Origin: Prorocentrum cordatum
Taxonomy: Eukaryota > Sar > Dinophyceae > Prorocentrales > Prorocentraceae
Assembly (NCBI GenBank): GCA_963575745.1
Contig: CAUYUJ010009402.1
Span: 107,956 to 171,955, forward strand
Length of the DNA stretch: 64,000 nt
Direction of reading: 5' to 3'
Both the position numbers and the translations under genes were made by a program. Position 1 is the stretch's first letter. Every line of letters begins with the position of its first letter. The notes below the pieces were generated by a model. It worked only from the letters and a program-made list of their open reading frames with translations, did no database searches and had not been told where the DNA came from. Below, piece by piece: positions 31,251-43,734 of the stretch.

Positions 31251-33269
31251 ATGTCGGAGGCGCCGCCCGGTGAGGTTCCAGACGACGTAGAGGGAGCTGA
31301 AGGCCTGGGCGAGACCAGTCCCGCGGCGCTGCAGCCAGCGCTGTCCGCGATGTCAATCGAGGACTTCGGGAAGTTAGTCAAGCAGTTGGTGCGCGAGGAG
31401 CTTCGAGGGCATGACAGAGGTGCGGACCGATCACTAGCTCTCGCGCCCCGGGTCGAAGATCGGTCAGTGCGAGCAGAGCCTGCAGGGTGTGTTAATCAGG
31501 ATCACGGGTGGCAGCCAGCCTCAGCGTGGGGAGGTTGGCATACTCACCCGTGGCGAGATCCAGCAGGCGATGCTCAAGGTGATAGGTGGAAGGGGCAGCC
31601 CAGTGGAGATCCTTGGCATGACGACGGCAGAGACCCTTGGACAGGGGACTACGGTAACACGGACGCCACGCCACACCACGCAGAACAGCAGTGGAAACAG
31701 GACACGTGGGGCTCCTATGGCAGCAGTTGCACACCAGGCTGGTGGCAACAGGGCGCCGGCAAGCGAGGAGACTTCACGGATCCAGAAGCGTGGATGGGCT
31801 GGCCCGACTATAGGCTGTGGAAGAGGAAGGTGTTGAGGTGGTCGAGGGCCACAGACGTAATTCCCTCTAACAGGGCAGATCGGGTATTCAAGGTGTTTGA
31901 TGCCGACTTGCAGCGCAAGCTCGAGTGCATCACGGACGAGCAGCTCATCAGCGGCGTAGAGCACGTGCTCCGCCAGCTCGATCTCCTCTCCGGAGGAAAG
32001 CCTGATGACGAGCGCGGGCAGACCGCACGGGAATGTTTGTTCAAGTACCAGAGGCGCAACGCGGAGACGTTGACGTCCTTCGCGGCTCGTCTGGATCACC
32101 AGTTCGACAGGATAACCACTCAGGGGCTCGCCATGCTTGACGAGTGGAAGGCCCTCTTCCTCGAGGAGGGCGCGGCCCTGGACGACGCCAGCCTGCGCCT
32201 CATCCGCGTGCTCACCAAGGGCGACGCATCATACTCGGCGATGCTGGCAGCGATCCGGGAACTCGACATCACCAAGAAGGATACCATGGTAGGGGCCAGG
32301 CGAACGATGATGACGCACGGTGATTCCGCGCCCTCGTCCTATCCCCCGGAGTCACAGGAAGATTTGTTGAGCTGCGAGGGCGTCTCTTCCCTGGACACGG
32401 ACACGGAGTATGCGCTGCTTGACGCAATCGAGCAGAAGGACCTGGGCGAGGCCGGCTTTCCGATTGCGCTGGCAACCGCGCAGGCGGATCGCCGTAAGGC
32501 GTGGCGCCAGGACAGAGAGCTGAAGCGGAAGCTCAAGACGGACCGGCGATATTTTCAGCGCAGTGCGCCTGGGCAGAGCTCAGGAGATCGACCACGGAAA
32601 GCAGACGGACACTTCAGTGCACACGGTCAGCAGCGAGACCGCAAGGCCCGCCTTCCATTATCCGAGATCATCAAGCGGCCGAAGTGCAGGACCTGCCAGC
32701 CGAAGGGCCACTGGGGAGACGAATGTCCAAACAAGAGCAGCGCGGCCGTTGCCCAGAGGCAGACCGGGGCGACCAGGCCGCAGCAGAGCCCCGCGATCAC
32801 GGGCTTCTGCTACACGAATGAGCAGGAGGAGGCGTTCCTCCTGGGCGCGCCCATGCCGCAGAGCACGAAGGAGACGGCTCTCGTGGCCAGCCGGGGCATC
32901 GAGGCATGCCTTCATCGAGGCGTGGTCCCGCAGGCAACCACGGGCACCAGCCCCGGCCGACTGCGAGCCCCGCTGGGGGCTGCGGTCCTCGACGCGGCTG
33001 CGGGCCAGGGGCTGATCGACGCGGGCGACCTCGCCTTGCTGGGCGAGCGCCCCCAGCAGTTGGGCCACGCGGTCGCGCGCGTGCCCGCCCGCCATGCCTC
33101 AGCAGGAGGCGTCGGGGGCAAGACAGAAGTGCTCTCGACAACTCTGATCCCGACGGGCATCGAGGAAGCACATGGCGTTTTAGAGGTAGATGTGATTGAG
33201 AAGGATCTTCCTGGGCTTTTTGCCCGTCCTTCTTCTCGCGGCCCCCGGGGCTGTAGTACATCTACCTAA
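31251..33269 (+). CDS. Copia gag and aspartic protease (672 aa frame)
   Basis: The longest intact ORF of the element. Residues 1-150 are acidic and Trp/Gly-rich. WPDYRLWKRKVLRW and the following 200 helical residues resemble copia gag capsid (UBN2-like). CRTCQPKGHWGDEC (32685-32726) is a CX2CX4HX4C zinc knuckle for RNA binding. AAVLDAAAGQGLID (about 32980-33020) fits the dinoflagellate copia protease active site, where the usual DTG/DSG is replaced by DAA, and GIEEAHGVLEVDVI follows as the protease C-terminal block. ATG at 31251 is the first Met, 83 bp after the LTR. After the stop at 33269 the coding potential goes on in another frame (AELFSPPSGHP, 33300-33330). Confidence 0.85.
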   Translation: MSEAPPGEVPDDVEGAEGLGETSPAALQPALSAMSIEDFGKLVKQLVREELRGHDRGADRSLALAPRVEDRSVRAEPAGCVNQDHGWQPASAWGGWHTHPWRDPAGDAQGDRWKGQPSGDPWHDDGRDPWTGDYGNTDATPHHAEQQWKQDTWGSYGSSCTPGWWQQGAGKRGDFTDPEAWMGWPDYRLWKRKVLRWSRATDVIPSNRADRVFKVFDADLQRKLECITDEQLISGVEHVLRQLDLLSGGKPDDERGQTARECLFKYQRRNAETLTSFAARLDHQFDRITTQGLAMLDEWKALFLEEGAALDDASLRLIRVLTKGDASYSAMLAAIRELDITKKDTMVGARRTMMTHGDSAPSSYPPESQEDLLSCEGVSSLDTDTEYALLDAIEQKDLGEAGFPIALATAQADRRKAWRQDRELKRKLKTDRRYFQRSAPGQSSGDRPRKADGHFSAHGQQRDRKARLPLSEIIKRPKCRTCQPKGHWGDECPNKSSAAVAQRQTGATRPQQSPAITGFCYTNEQEEAFLLGAPMPQSTKETALVASRGIEACLHRGVVPQATTGTSPGRLRAPLGAAVLDAAAGQGLIDAGDLALLGERPQQLGHAVARVPARHASAGGVGGKTEVLSTTLIPTGIEEAHGVLEVDVIEKDLPGLFARPSSRGPRGCSTST

Positions 33270-33504
33270 GAGGCGGTGTCTTCCTCGAAGTTAGAATGCG
33301 CCGCGGAACTGTTTTCCCCCCCCTCGGGTCACCCGCGTTTCTGGCTAGACCGTTCGAGGGGTCCTCGGGAGTTTCAGTGTCCGGAGCGACTGCCCCGGCA
33401 GTTCCCCGAGCTGAGCGCAAACAGCTTCAGGCAGCCTGTCCGCCCAGTTGCCCAGTGCAAGGATGCTCCAGCCGAGGTCCTTCTCTCCGCCCACTCCTCG
33501 ATCT

Positions 33505-35398
<1,894 letters not shown>

Positions 35399-35867
35399 AT
35401 GTCAGATGGCACCAAGGCTGTCTGTTTCAGACTGCTGGGCTGGGCCGGCGCTCCCCTGGGAGATACCGCGAGCGACGACTGCGAAGTGACCGTGCCCAAG
35501 AACATGCCAGACCAGTCGTTGGTATCTTCCAAGGAACTCTCGTCGGTCAAATCCGAGGGTTTCATTGAGCTCTTCTCCCCCCCCGGATCTCCAAGGCGCC
35601 GAAGAGGTTATGAGTTGAGATTTAAAAACGGGCTGGAGCTGTCTCGATTCAGGAGATCGCCGGAGGGCTGTTTCGAGGATCGGGGGGGTGAAGCCACGGT
35701 CTGTGGCCCTGGAGCCAACGCGCGACGTTTTGCCAGATTCTCGCCATTGGACGAGAACGCGTTCCAGCGGAGAAGGCGCTGGAAAAAATATGTGCAGAGG
35801 GGTCGCCCTGCTCCGTTTCGCGGTCCAGATCGCTCGCCAACAGCGCCAGGAGGGCCGGCGTTTTTTC
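35399..35867 (+). pseudogene. Copia 'ELFSPP' segment, cut by the nested element
   Basis: The frame reads KSEGFIELFSPPGSPRRRRG; a shift of frame near 35795 continues as LLRFAVQIARQQRQEGRRFF and stops abruptly where the nested element begins. The first phrase repeats the AELFSPP found at about 33305. The segment probably continued beyond the insertion point before it was interrupted. Confidence 0.45.
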
Positions 35868-35969
35868 CCAGTGGTGTTGGGTCCTCGTTTTGAAGAGACG
35901 GTGCCCCGCGTTCTCCCTCCTTCCTTCCTCCCGCTGCCTCCTCCCCCCTCCCATCATCATCATCATCAA

Positions 35970-37325
35970 CACCCATTTCGGCACACCCCTCACATGTTTC
36001 GTGGCTCCATAGGGAGCTCCACCGAAGGCCCCAGTGCCCGCGGCCGCATGCGTCCCCCATACCCATTTCGGCACACCCCTCACACGTTTCGTGGCTCCAT
36101 AGGGAGCTCCACCGAAGGCCCCAGTGCCCGCGGCCGCATGCGTCCCCCACACCCATTTCGGCACACCCCTCACACGTTTCGTGGCTCCATAGGGAGCTCC
36201 ACCGAAGGCCCCAGTGCCCGCGGCCGCATGCGTCCCCCACACCCATTTCGGCACACCCCTCACACGTTTCGTGGCTCCATAGGGAGCTCCACCGAAGGCC
36301 CCAGTGCCCGCGGCCGCATGCGTCCCCCACACCCATTTCGGCACACCCCTCACACGTTTCGTGGCTCCATAGGGAGCTCCACCGAAGGCCCCAGTGCCCG
36401 CGGCCGCATGCGTCCCCCACACCCATTTCGGCACACCCCTCACACGTTTCGTGGCTCCATAGGGAGCTCCACCGAAGGCCCCAGTGCCCGCGGCCGCATG
36501 CGTCCCCCACACCCATTTCGGCACACCCCTCACACGTTTCGTGGCTCCATAGGGAGCTCCACCGAAGGCCCCAGTGCCCGCGGCCGCATGCGTCCCCCAC
36601 ACCCATTTCGGCACACCCCTCACACGTTTCGTGGCATAGGGAGCTCCACCGAAGGCCCCAGTTGCGTTTTCGGCACACCCCTCACACGTTTCGTGGCTCC
36701 ATAGGGAGCTCCACCGAAGGCCCCAGTGCCCGCGGCCGCATGCGTCCCCCACACCCATTTCGGCACACCCCTCACACGTGGCCCATAGGGAGCTCCACCG
36801 TGTGCCCGCGGCCGCATGAACCGGCCTCCAGTCCACCGCCCCAGTATGCGTCCCCACACCCATTTCGGCACACCCCTCACACGTTTCGTGGCTCCATAGG
36901 GAGCTCCACCGAAGGCCCCAGTGCCCGCGGCCGCATGCGTCCCCCACACCCATTTCGGCACACCCCTCACACGTTTCGTGGCTCCATAGGGAGCTCCACC
37001 GAAGGCCCCAGTGCCCGCGGCCGCATGCGTCCCCCACACCCATTTCGGCACACCCCTCACACGTTTCGTGGCTCCATAGGGAGCTCCACCGAAGGCCCCA
37101 GTGCCCGCGGCCGCATGCGTCCCCCACACCCATTTCGGCACACCCCTCACACGTTTCGTGGCTCCATAGGGAGCTCCACCGAAGGCCCCAGCGCCCGCGG
37201 CCGCATGCGTCCCCCACCCATTTCGGCACACCCCTCACACGTTTCGTGGCTCCATAGGGAGCTCCACCGAAGGCCCCAGTGCCCGCCGCCCGCATGCGTC
37301 ACCCCCACCCATTTCGGCACACCCC
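35970..37325 (+). repeat. 90-bp tandem array, about 15 units
   Basis: The exact period of 90 bp keeps 30-residue repeats open in several frames. The unit includes CCATTTCGGCACACCCCTCA, CGTTTCGTGGCTCCATAGGG and GCCCGCGGCCGCATGCGTCC. Most units are identical; units near 36625-36860 are shortened or rearranged. The near-identity points to recent amplification or gene conversion. Confidence 0.97.
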
Positions 37326-37345
37326 CCGCATTTCTCGCACGGCAG

Positions 37346-37811
37346 GGTCATCACCACGGTGGCGTGCCAGGGACGCACCGTGCGCGAAGGCGACGGGGCG
37401 GGGGAACGGCGCTCCGGGGGCGGTCAGACCTCCGGGGCGCGAGCAGTCCGCGGCCAGACCATCTCTCGGTCCTGTGGACTCTCGCCCTGGGCCGTCGGCT
37501 GCCCGGCGCGCTGCTCCCTCGGTCGACGTCGCCCAGGCGTGATCCTGGATTGCGGCCGCCACGAGGTAGGGAACGGCAAGAAGGAGGACGACGACTGGTG
37601 GCTGGAGCTCTACGTGCTGCTCTCGCGCGCCACGCGCCACGAGGACCTCCTGCTCATGCGGGCGCCGCGCATCGAGTTCTTCCTGGCAGGGCCGCCGCAG
37701 GGCTTGCGGAAGCAGCTGGAGCAGTTTGCGGCGCGCACGAAGCGGTGCAGGAGGGAAGCGACGGCCCTCGCCAGGGAGCTCGGCTTCACCGAGTTCATCC
37801 GCGAGGCCTGA
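37346..37811 (+). pseudogene. Pif1/RecD-like helicase, last two exons only
   Basis: Exon A (37346-37389) reads VITTVACQGRTVREG, the SF1B helicase motif V region. Exon B (37537-37811) reads VILDCGRHEVGNG, then WWLELYVLLSRATRHEDLLL, the motif VI region (YVxLSRA), and ends EFIREA with TGA. The joined piece is about 106 residues. Motifs Ia-IV (Walker A and B) are not in the window, and the upstream sequence is the 90-bp array instead. The 147-bp intron between the exons starts GC and ends AG. It is either a gene fragment carried by the nested element or the end of a helicase gene whose upstream intron holds the array; the copia sequence directly upstream favours a fragment. Confidence 0.65.
37390..37536 (+). 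other. Helicase intron (GC-AG) with inverted ends
   Basis: The left end GCGACGGGGCGGGGGAACGG pairs imperfectly with the right end CCCTCGGTCGACGTCGCCC, and AGGCG occurs at both junctions. This is the same style as the GH31 introns. Confidence 0.5.
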
Positions 37812-38460
37812 CCTGAGGAGCGTCTCCCCCGAGCCGCGCCTTCTCTCGACTGCCCGACTAATTGTTTGGCCTCGCGCCGCGGACGACCCGCGCGCGTCGC
37901 TGGGACCCTCTCGGGGCGACCAGCGCGCGTCGCGGGAACTCCGTGCTGCGGGGGGCCCGGCGCCTCGTTCGCCCGTCGTCGCTCTGCCCAGCGGTCAGAG
38001 ACTGGCCCGCTATCAGCCAGCCAGTTAGCTAGTCAGCTCTCTCTGCTTCGCGCAGCGGACGACCCGCGCGCGTCGCTGGGACCCCGCCCGGGGCGACCAG
38101 CGCGCGTCGCGGGGACTCCGCGCTGCGCTGCGCCCGCAGCCTTGGATTTTGGAGTGCGCGGGCAAAGAGGAAGGAAAAGAAGAGCCGAAAGCGGGCGCGA
38201 TCCTCGCAAGAGGCGTGCCGACATGGGCGTCGCGACGTGCGGACGCTGCCGTCGGGGTTCCCGCGGAAGCTGCCTGCGGCGGCCACGCCCAGTGTCACGT
38301 GTGTTCGGACAGGCATGCTCGACACTTACACTAGGCGGTTCCATGATCGCATTCATGCAAATATATTCACTCGCGCGCAGACCCATTCATACTCAGATTC
38401 CCTCGCGCTCTGACTCACCCGCGTTCTTTCTCTCGTAATCAGATCAATCGTATTCCTTTG
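37812..38460. other. Helicase 3' flank
   Basis: Holds two copies, about 170 bp apart, of a GGACGACCCGCGCGCGTCGC segment that is itself partly self-complementary. No further exon seen. Confidence 0.55.
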
Positions 38461-38864
38461 CGTTGTGTACCCCGCCACATTTCGGCGCGCCCCTCATGCG
38501 GTTCGTGGCCCCATAGGGAGCGCCACCGAAGAAGATACTCCCAATTGCGATACTCACAACTGCATATGGTTGGGTCCTTCGCCAGGATAATTTTTGTTTT
38601 TTTTGTTTGTTTGGAGCACCCAGTGGGCGCCAGTTCTTGGTCGGAGCAAATGTCTGTGCGATCTGGTCAAGTCTCCTGGCATGTTCCTTGTCACTGTGGA
38701 TCTGTAGATTTGGCCTCCAGGTGAGCCCTGGAGAAAAATCGATGAAGCCCACCAGGACTCTGACAAGCGATGTTCAGCTTTCCCGCGCCCTCCCGGGACA
38801 AAGATGCGTCTGTGAGCAACCGCATATTCACTTGGACTCCTCGGCTTTGACCAGAAAGGCTTAG

Positions 38865-39610
38865 GTGCATCCCAGGGAGTTTGCTAGAAAGCTGGCCCTC
38901 GGCATCTGGAGAAGCATGTGTCAGACCCAGGATCCCGGAATCACCAGGGCAGAATCAGTTATGCTGGCTACCAAGGTCTCCTTCCCCATCGAGGACAGCA
39001 AAGATGGGGGCCACCCGATGGGGCTTGTTGGAGGAGGAGGGGGTTGATGTTGTTATTTAGCGAGACGGCTGACGCCGAGGTGAAAGACCCCGCCGACAGG
39101 CCCCTTGCGATCACGGATCGGATCGAAGAGATGATCGAGCGAGTTCATGTCAACCTCGGCCATCCACGGAGCAAAGTTTTCATCCAGGTTCTTCGGGCGG
39201 CCCAGGCGAGGCCAGAGGTTCTCCGGCGGGTGCGGGGCCACTTCAAGTGCGACGCCTGTAACACTCAGAAAAGGGCTGCCGAACACCGTCAGGTAGCTAC
39301 CCCCAGGACGTTCCAGTTCAACAGAATAGTGGCGGTGGAGTCGTTCTTCGTTCGGTTTCTCTCTGAAGTCGTTCGCTATAATATCATCTGCCACGGCGCC
39401 AATTTCCACGCGGTTTCAAAGTATTCCGGAGGGGCGACGGACGCCTGGAGGGTCATGATGGAAACGTGGATCCGGCACCTTTGCCTTCCAGATGTTCCCA
39501 CCGCCGACGGGGGGCCCGAATTTCAGGGCGAGTTCGAGAGGGGCCTCGAATAACAGGGCTCCTTGCAACGCGTCACCAACAGCGAGTCTCCGTGGGAAAA
39601 TGGCAGACGG
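38865..39610 (+). pseudogene. Copia integrase, zinc-binding and catalytic core, broken
   Basis: After a short frame (38865-39047) the frame from 38918 gives VHVNLGHPRSK with CDACNTQKRA as the HHCC zinc-binding domain, then FNRIVAVESFFVRFLSEV, where the first catalytic Asp position appears as Glu (39338-39340). TADGGPEFQGEF carries the second Asp (39506-39508). A stop follows at 39551; the next frame has SPWENGR with the third catalytic residue Glu (about 39595). Confidence 0.8.
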
Positions 39611-39617
39611 CGGCTGA

Positions 39618-40202
39618 GTGAAGGATCTCATGTTGCGAGGTATCGAACAGAGCGTGGTCGCCACACATGAGGATCTAGATATGTTGATGCACAGCATCGT
39701 GAGCTCGAAGAACAGGTATCATCATCGTGGCGGATATACGCCGTGCCAGTTGGTGCTGGGTCAGAATCCTAGGCTGCCGAACGACCTGTTGAGCGATGAC
39801 GCGGCATCGGGCATCCGGGTGGAAGATCTCACGCAGACCGCATGGGACAGAGACACGGCAGCAGCAGCTTTCGCGAAGGAGCAGTCCGTTAGAGAGTGCG
39901 CCAGGAGGTCTCTTTTCGAGACTACTAGCAAGCAGAGGGTCCGGGAGGCCAACCGTAGCAAGATGCGGAGGGGATAGAATTTCGCCGTGGGTCAATGGGT
40001 TTACCTGTGGAGGAGAGCCCCCACGGGAGGAAAGAAAACGTTTTCTTTGCAAAGAGATCGCTGGGTCGGCCCGGGGGTCGTGGTGGTTCAACGGGGAAAC
40101 GCGGTGTGGATTGCTGTGCGATCCAGGCTCTGGAAGTGCGTGACCGAACACGTCCGACCTGCCACTGGCAGTGCGGCCAAGGGAGCCGGGCTTCTTTTTT
40201 GA
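39618..40202 (+). pseudogene. Copia integrase C-terminal part, frameshifted
   Basis: KDLMLRGIEQSVVATHEDLD and YHHRGGYTPCQLVLGQNPRL (39618-39977) are the usual end of the integrase core. FAVGQWVYLWRRA, RDRWVGPGVVVVQRGNAVWI and SRLWKCVTEHVR (39987-40170) form the C-terminal GPG-type domain. A TAG separates the two at 39976. Confidence 0.75.
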
Positions 40203-41167
40203 ACCCGAGATCCGAGAACTCATTCGAGACGCTCCAGTAGGTCACCAGAGGTCCGGTGTCGATGTTCCCCGGAAAGGAGCCCCCCCCCACGAGGCCTGGG
40301 ACGCTCCTCCTCCTAGTCCCAGCGAGCGGGGTAACGAAGTCGTGATTCCCCCAGTGCCGAGTTCTGCTGTCCAGAGGCATGCCGACCCGGGTGTTCCCGC
40401 GGGCCCATGAGACACGACAGCGTCAAGTTCGGCGCCGACGGGCGCAGCAAGCGCGAGAGCACGTGCGCCCCGCGGGTCCCAGGACCGCTCCAGGGACATC
40501 GACTTGGATCCGAAGCCGCCAGTGCGGCTTCAGGCCCTCCAGGGGCGCTTCCCGGGCCCCCGGAGCTTCCAGGACTTTCTGGTTCGGGCTGGGGCCCTTT
40601 GGAATCTGAAACAGGTAGTATGAGGAGTGCTGTATGGGGTTGCCGAAGAGCGCCCCGCCGAGGGTTCCGCGCCAGGCCATCCAGAAACCAGGAGAGGCTC
40701 CAGGTCCCCAAGGAGGGAAGATGCGTTCCCTCTAGGACCGCTCAACCCCGTCTCTGCTTCCTCCGGCATCCGCTTCCAGTCAGGCTGCTGAGGTTGCCAG
40801 GTGGAATCAGATCTCGGCTCGGTGGCGAGACGTCTGCCCGCGCTTCGAGGGGATTTCCAGGGGGACCTAGCAGTGGCGCCCCCCGGAGGCCCAGGGGTCT
40901 TGTTCGGAGGTCGGTCGAAGATCCAGGGGTGGAAGATCAGCAAATGCCAGGTGCCGACAGTGGTGACTTTCTTTCCTCTGCCGTCGTCGCGTCATTCAGC
41001 CAGTCTGAAGAGTTTATATCCATCCTGGGGAACGGGGGGGATCCTGGAGGAGCGAGGGCGCATCTCGGATGCGTCGACCGCCAGTTGCGAGAGGACGGTT
41101 GGAGCGGCGACTGGCGCGCCTACACTAACGGCAACGTTGACGCTCCTGTTAACCCCAGCGGCAGCCC

Positions 41168-41229
<62 letters not shown>

Positions 41230-41530
41230 GCTGGTGGGCACAGGCCAGGCAGTCCGGTGGAAGACCTGGGTGCCCGGGTCCCAAGGCAGACGGGCCTTAA
41301 GCCTCGGATGCTGACGATTGGAAATCCATGTTGGAAGCCGGGGCTGTGCATGTTCATCCTCCGGAGATCGGTCGGCAGCTCAGGCGCTCCTTTCCAAATA
41401 GGGTTGTCAGTTCGAGGATGGTGCGTCGCTGCGTCGCTGGAAGCCTCAAGAAGGCACCGTCGCCCCCCCGAAGGCTAAGTCGAGGCGGTGCGTCAGGGGG
41501 CGCGAGGATGAGGGCGCCGCCGAGCTGAAA
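40203..41530 (+). pseudogene. Copia region between integrase and RT, no clear domain
   Basis: Pro/Ser/Arg-rich broken frames, as expected for the spacer between integrase and RT. A CT microsatellite lies at 41170-41228. Confidence 0.5.
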
Positions 41531-42330
41531 GTGCACGCACCAACTCCGCAGATGGAGTCTCTCATGTTGTTTTTAATCGTGTCCCTCATGCATGGCGTTG
41601 GGCTGGATCTGTACGCGGGAGATCTGAAGAACGCCTTCTGTCAGAGTGGCAAGTTGCAGCGGCCCTGGGGTCGAGCGTTTGTTGAGCCATGTGATGGCTT
41701 AAGGCTTCCCCCAGGTTCCACGATGGAGCTCATTGCCCCCGTCTACGGATTGGACGACGCTCCCCATGCCCTGCGCGAGACTACTCATGACTTCATGACC
41801 TAGCAGGGTTGCCAGAAGGCTAGCATGGAGCCGCGCTGGTTCTATGGGCGGGATGGAGAAGCTTCGGTCCCAGGTCCTGGGCGAGGTGGATGATTGGCTC
41901 ATTGCTCTGTCCCCTGATGTGGCCGAGGAGCGGCTGAAGGTTTAAACTCCGGAAGGTTGACCAGCAGGGGGCAGATTTCATCGGCCGTGCGATCCGCATG
42001 ATGCCAGACCAGGTGTTGATTGATCAGGAGAAGTACATTCTCGAGAACCTCCACAAGGTTGAGTTTCCCAGGGACCGGCGTTCTAATCACTCAAAATTTT
42101 TGCTCCCCCACGAGTTCGAACAGTTCAGGTCGTTAATGTACGAGCTGAACTGGGTCGGACGGGAGTCGCGCGCCGAGGCAGCGGGCGCTGCCTCCATGTA
42201 CTCAGGCGTGTATTGGGGATGTCCTGGAGGCCAACCGCATGGTCGACCACTTGAGGAATACTGCCCAGGTCCCGGTGATTGCGTGGCCCTTTCGTCCAGG
42301 GAGAATAGTTTTCGCCGCCGCGAGAGACTG
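41531..42330 (+). pseudogene. Copia reverse transcriptase, broken
   Basis: GVGLDLYAGDLKNAFCQSGK is motif A with its Asp, and YGLDDAPHALRET follows as the next conserved block (41531-41803). LGEVDDWLIALSP (VDD at 41886-41894) is motif C in a shifted frame. GADFIGRAIRMMPDQVLIDQ and NWVGRESRAEAAGAASM (41965-42200) are the thumb and connection typical of copia pol. Confidence 0.85.
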
Positions 42331-42870
42331 CGGAGGGGCCGGGGGTCTCGATAGCAATAAGGTTCAGCAGGCGCGGCAGGTCTTTGCCGCGGGTGCTTCC
42401 ATTCAGGATGGAAAATTCTCCAGGGCCGCTCCCATCGCGTGGCGGTCCAGCAGGGTCCGGAGGCAGGTCCCGTCCACCCTTGGGGGAAGTCTTGGCGTCA
42501 TTGGGAGCGGTGGCAGAGGCTGAGTGGTTGCAAATGTCGTTCCTAGATGTGACCCGGGGCCCGCTCTTGACCGAGCACTGGAGGGAGGAGGTGGGCCCGT
42601 TCACCGCAGTTCTCAGACGCGACTGCAAGCTTAACGTTGCCCTCTGAACAATGCTAATATAGTCGACGCAAAGGGAATCTTCGACACTCTTGATAAAGAG
42701 ATGATCGGCTCAAAGGCTATCGACCTGGCAGTTATCAGTTATCAGGTCAGTGATGACGAGGGTGGGTAGCCGGATAAGATGGGTTCCTCATCCAGCCATG
42801 CCCGTGGACTCTCCCACAAAGTCGGATATCCAGAAGGGCAACATAGCCCAGTTCAAGATGATGTCCTTCC
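42331..42870 (+). pseudogene. Copia RNase H region, broken
   Basis: APIAWRSSRVRRQVPSTLGG, then AEAEWLQMSFLDVTRG and GPFTAVLRRDCKLN fit the end of copia pol. VDAKGIFDTLDKEMIGSKAI follows in another frame at 42662-42722. Confidence 0.7.
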
Positions 42871-43074
42871 TCGGGTACGCTGCGTCTCGCGAATGGGGAG
42901 GAGAGCGTGAAGGATAGAGGAGATCGGGCGGCTGGAAGGGACAGATCTCGGACGTACTCCGAGCGACTTCTAGGACGCCTACATGGAGAGGCTACAGAGA
43001 AGACAGCCCGGAGGCCTAGAAAGATCGACCACGAACCCCCGGTCCCTTCCCCGGTGGTTGGAGGTTGGTGGTCT

Positions 43075-43122
43075 CTCTTTTTCTCTTTCTTTCTCTTTCT
43101 TTCTCTCTCTCTCTCTCTCTCT
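43075..43122 (+). repeat. CT-rich microsatellite near the 3' LTR
   Basis: CTTT and CT units, about 48 bases, in the untranslated end of the copia element. Confidence 0.85.
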
Positions 43123-43283
43123 CGTCAGCATGCTCAGTGCTCTATAAGGAATCTTCCAGGCTGTGGAAGGTCAGGCGTGTCTGTGCTAGTGTTTCCCCCA
43201 ACGTGGGCCGAGAGTGCGTTTCAGTGGACAGGTCTCAGTTCCCTGTGCACAACCACCTTGAAGATCAAGAAAATTGGGTGGTC

Positions 43284-43493
43284 TGACGATTTTCAGTCTG
43301 GAATGCTAACGCATGTGCTCTTTAAGTATGTGAGTTTGTTCGTATGAGTGCCAAGGGGTTTGTATAGTTGTGTTTGTGTCCACAGCCATTTGGGTACTAG
43401 ACACCTCTGTGCGTTAGGTTTGTCATATCAACCTCCGAGTATCGCATCCATCCGTCCACATCGGCCTGGGTTCTGAGAGCAGTTGGATTCATA
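43284..43493 (+). repeat. 3' LTR
   Basis: Begins TGACGATTTTCAGTCTGGAA; preceded by a purine-rich AAGATCAAGAAAATTGGG that may serve as the polypurine tract. Followed by GGAC, the same four bases as before the 5' LTR. Confidence 0.9.
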
Positions 43494-43734
43494 GGACTTC
43501 TCAGAAGCCTTCGCGCCCGCAGAGAAGTTGCCTGCGTCTTCGGGGAAGGCTAAGAAGATTTCTCAGAAGGCCAGGAGACGTCCGAGCCGTCTGCGAAGGC
43601 CTTCTCCTTCTCACTTCTCCCCCTCGCTCGCGGCCCGCCAAGCGGTGCAGTGACGGCACCGCGTGCCCTCACCAGCGGCGAGTATGCAGTCAAGACGCTG
43701 AGGTCAGGGTCGCCTTGGTCTCAGGAGATCGTAG
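43494..43734. other. No gene seen
   Basis: GAAG-rich stretch. AAGCGGTGCAGTGACGGCAC (about 43638) is shared with 19631. Confidence 0.45.

Larger units (their letters stand above)
35868..38605 (+). mobile_element. Nested element carrying the 90-bp array and a helicase 3' end
   Basis: The left end GTGGTGTTGGGTCCTCGTTT and the right end TCCTTCGCCAGGATAATTTT are the same as at the ends of the short copy 54393-54875. Between them lie the 90-bp array (35970-37325), two helicase exons (37346-37811), a duplicated GC-rich segment (about 37870-37955 and 38045-38130) and one more degenerate 90-bp unit (about 38470-38540). No clear TIR was found. The short copy looks like a deletion derivative or the ancestral unit. 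Confidence 0.65.

Noticed and set aside
35970-37325. CRISPR array
   Set aside because: Units are contiguous 90-bp repeats with no variable spacers, in a eukaryotic setting.
35608-37816. 548-, 384-, 356- and 338-residue repeat proteins in the 90-bp array
   Set aside because: Several frames on both strands are open at once because the unit lacks stops; no start context or flanking domain supports a gene.
35868-38605. A definite Helitron
   Set aside because: No Rep domain, no TC start or CTRR end with a hairpin could be seen; the helicase piece alone is not enough.
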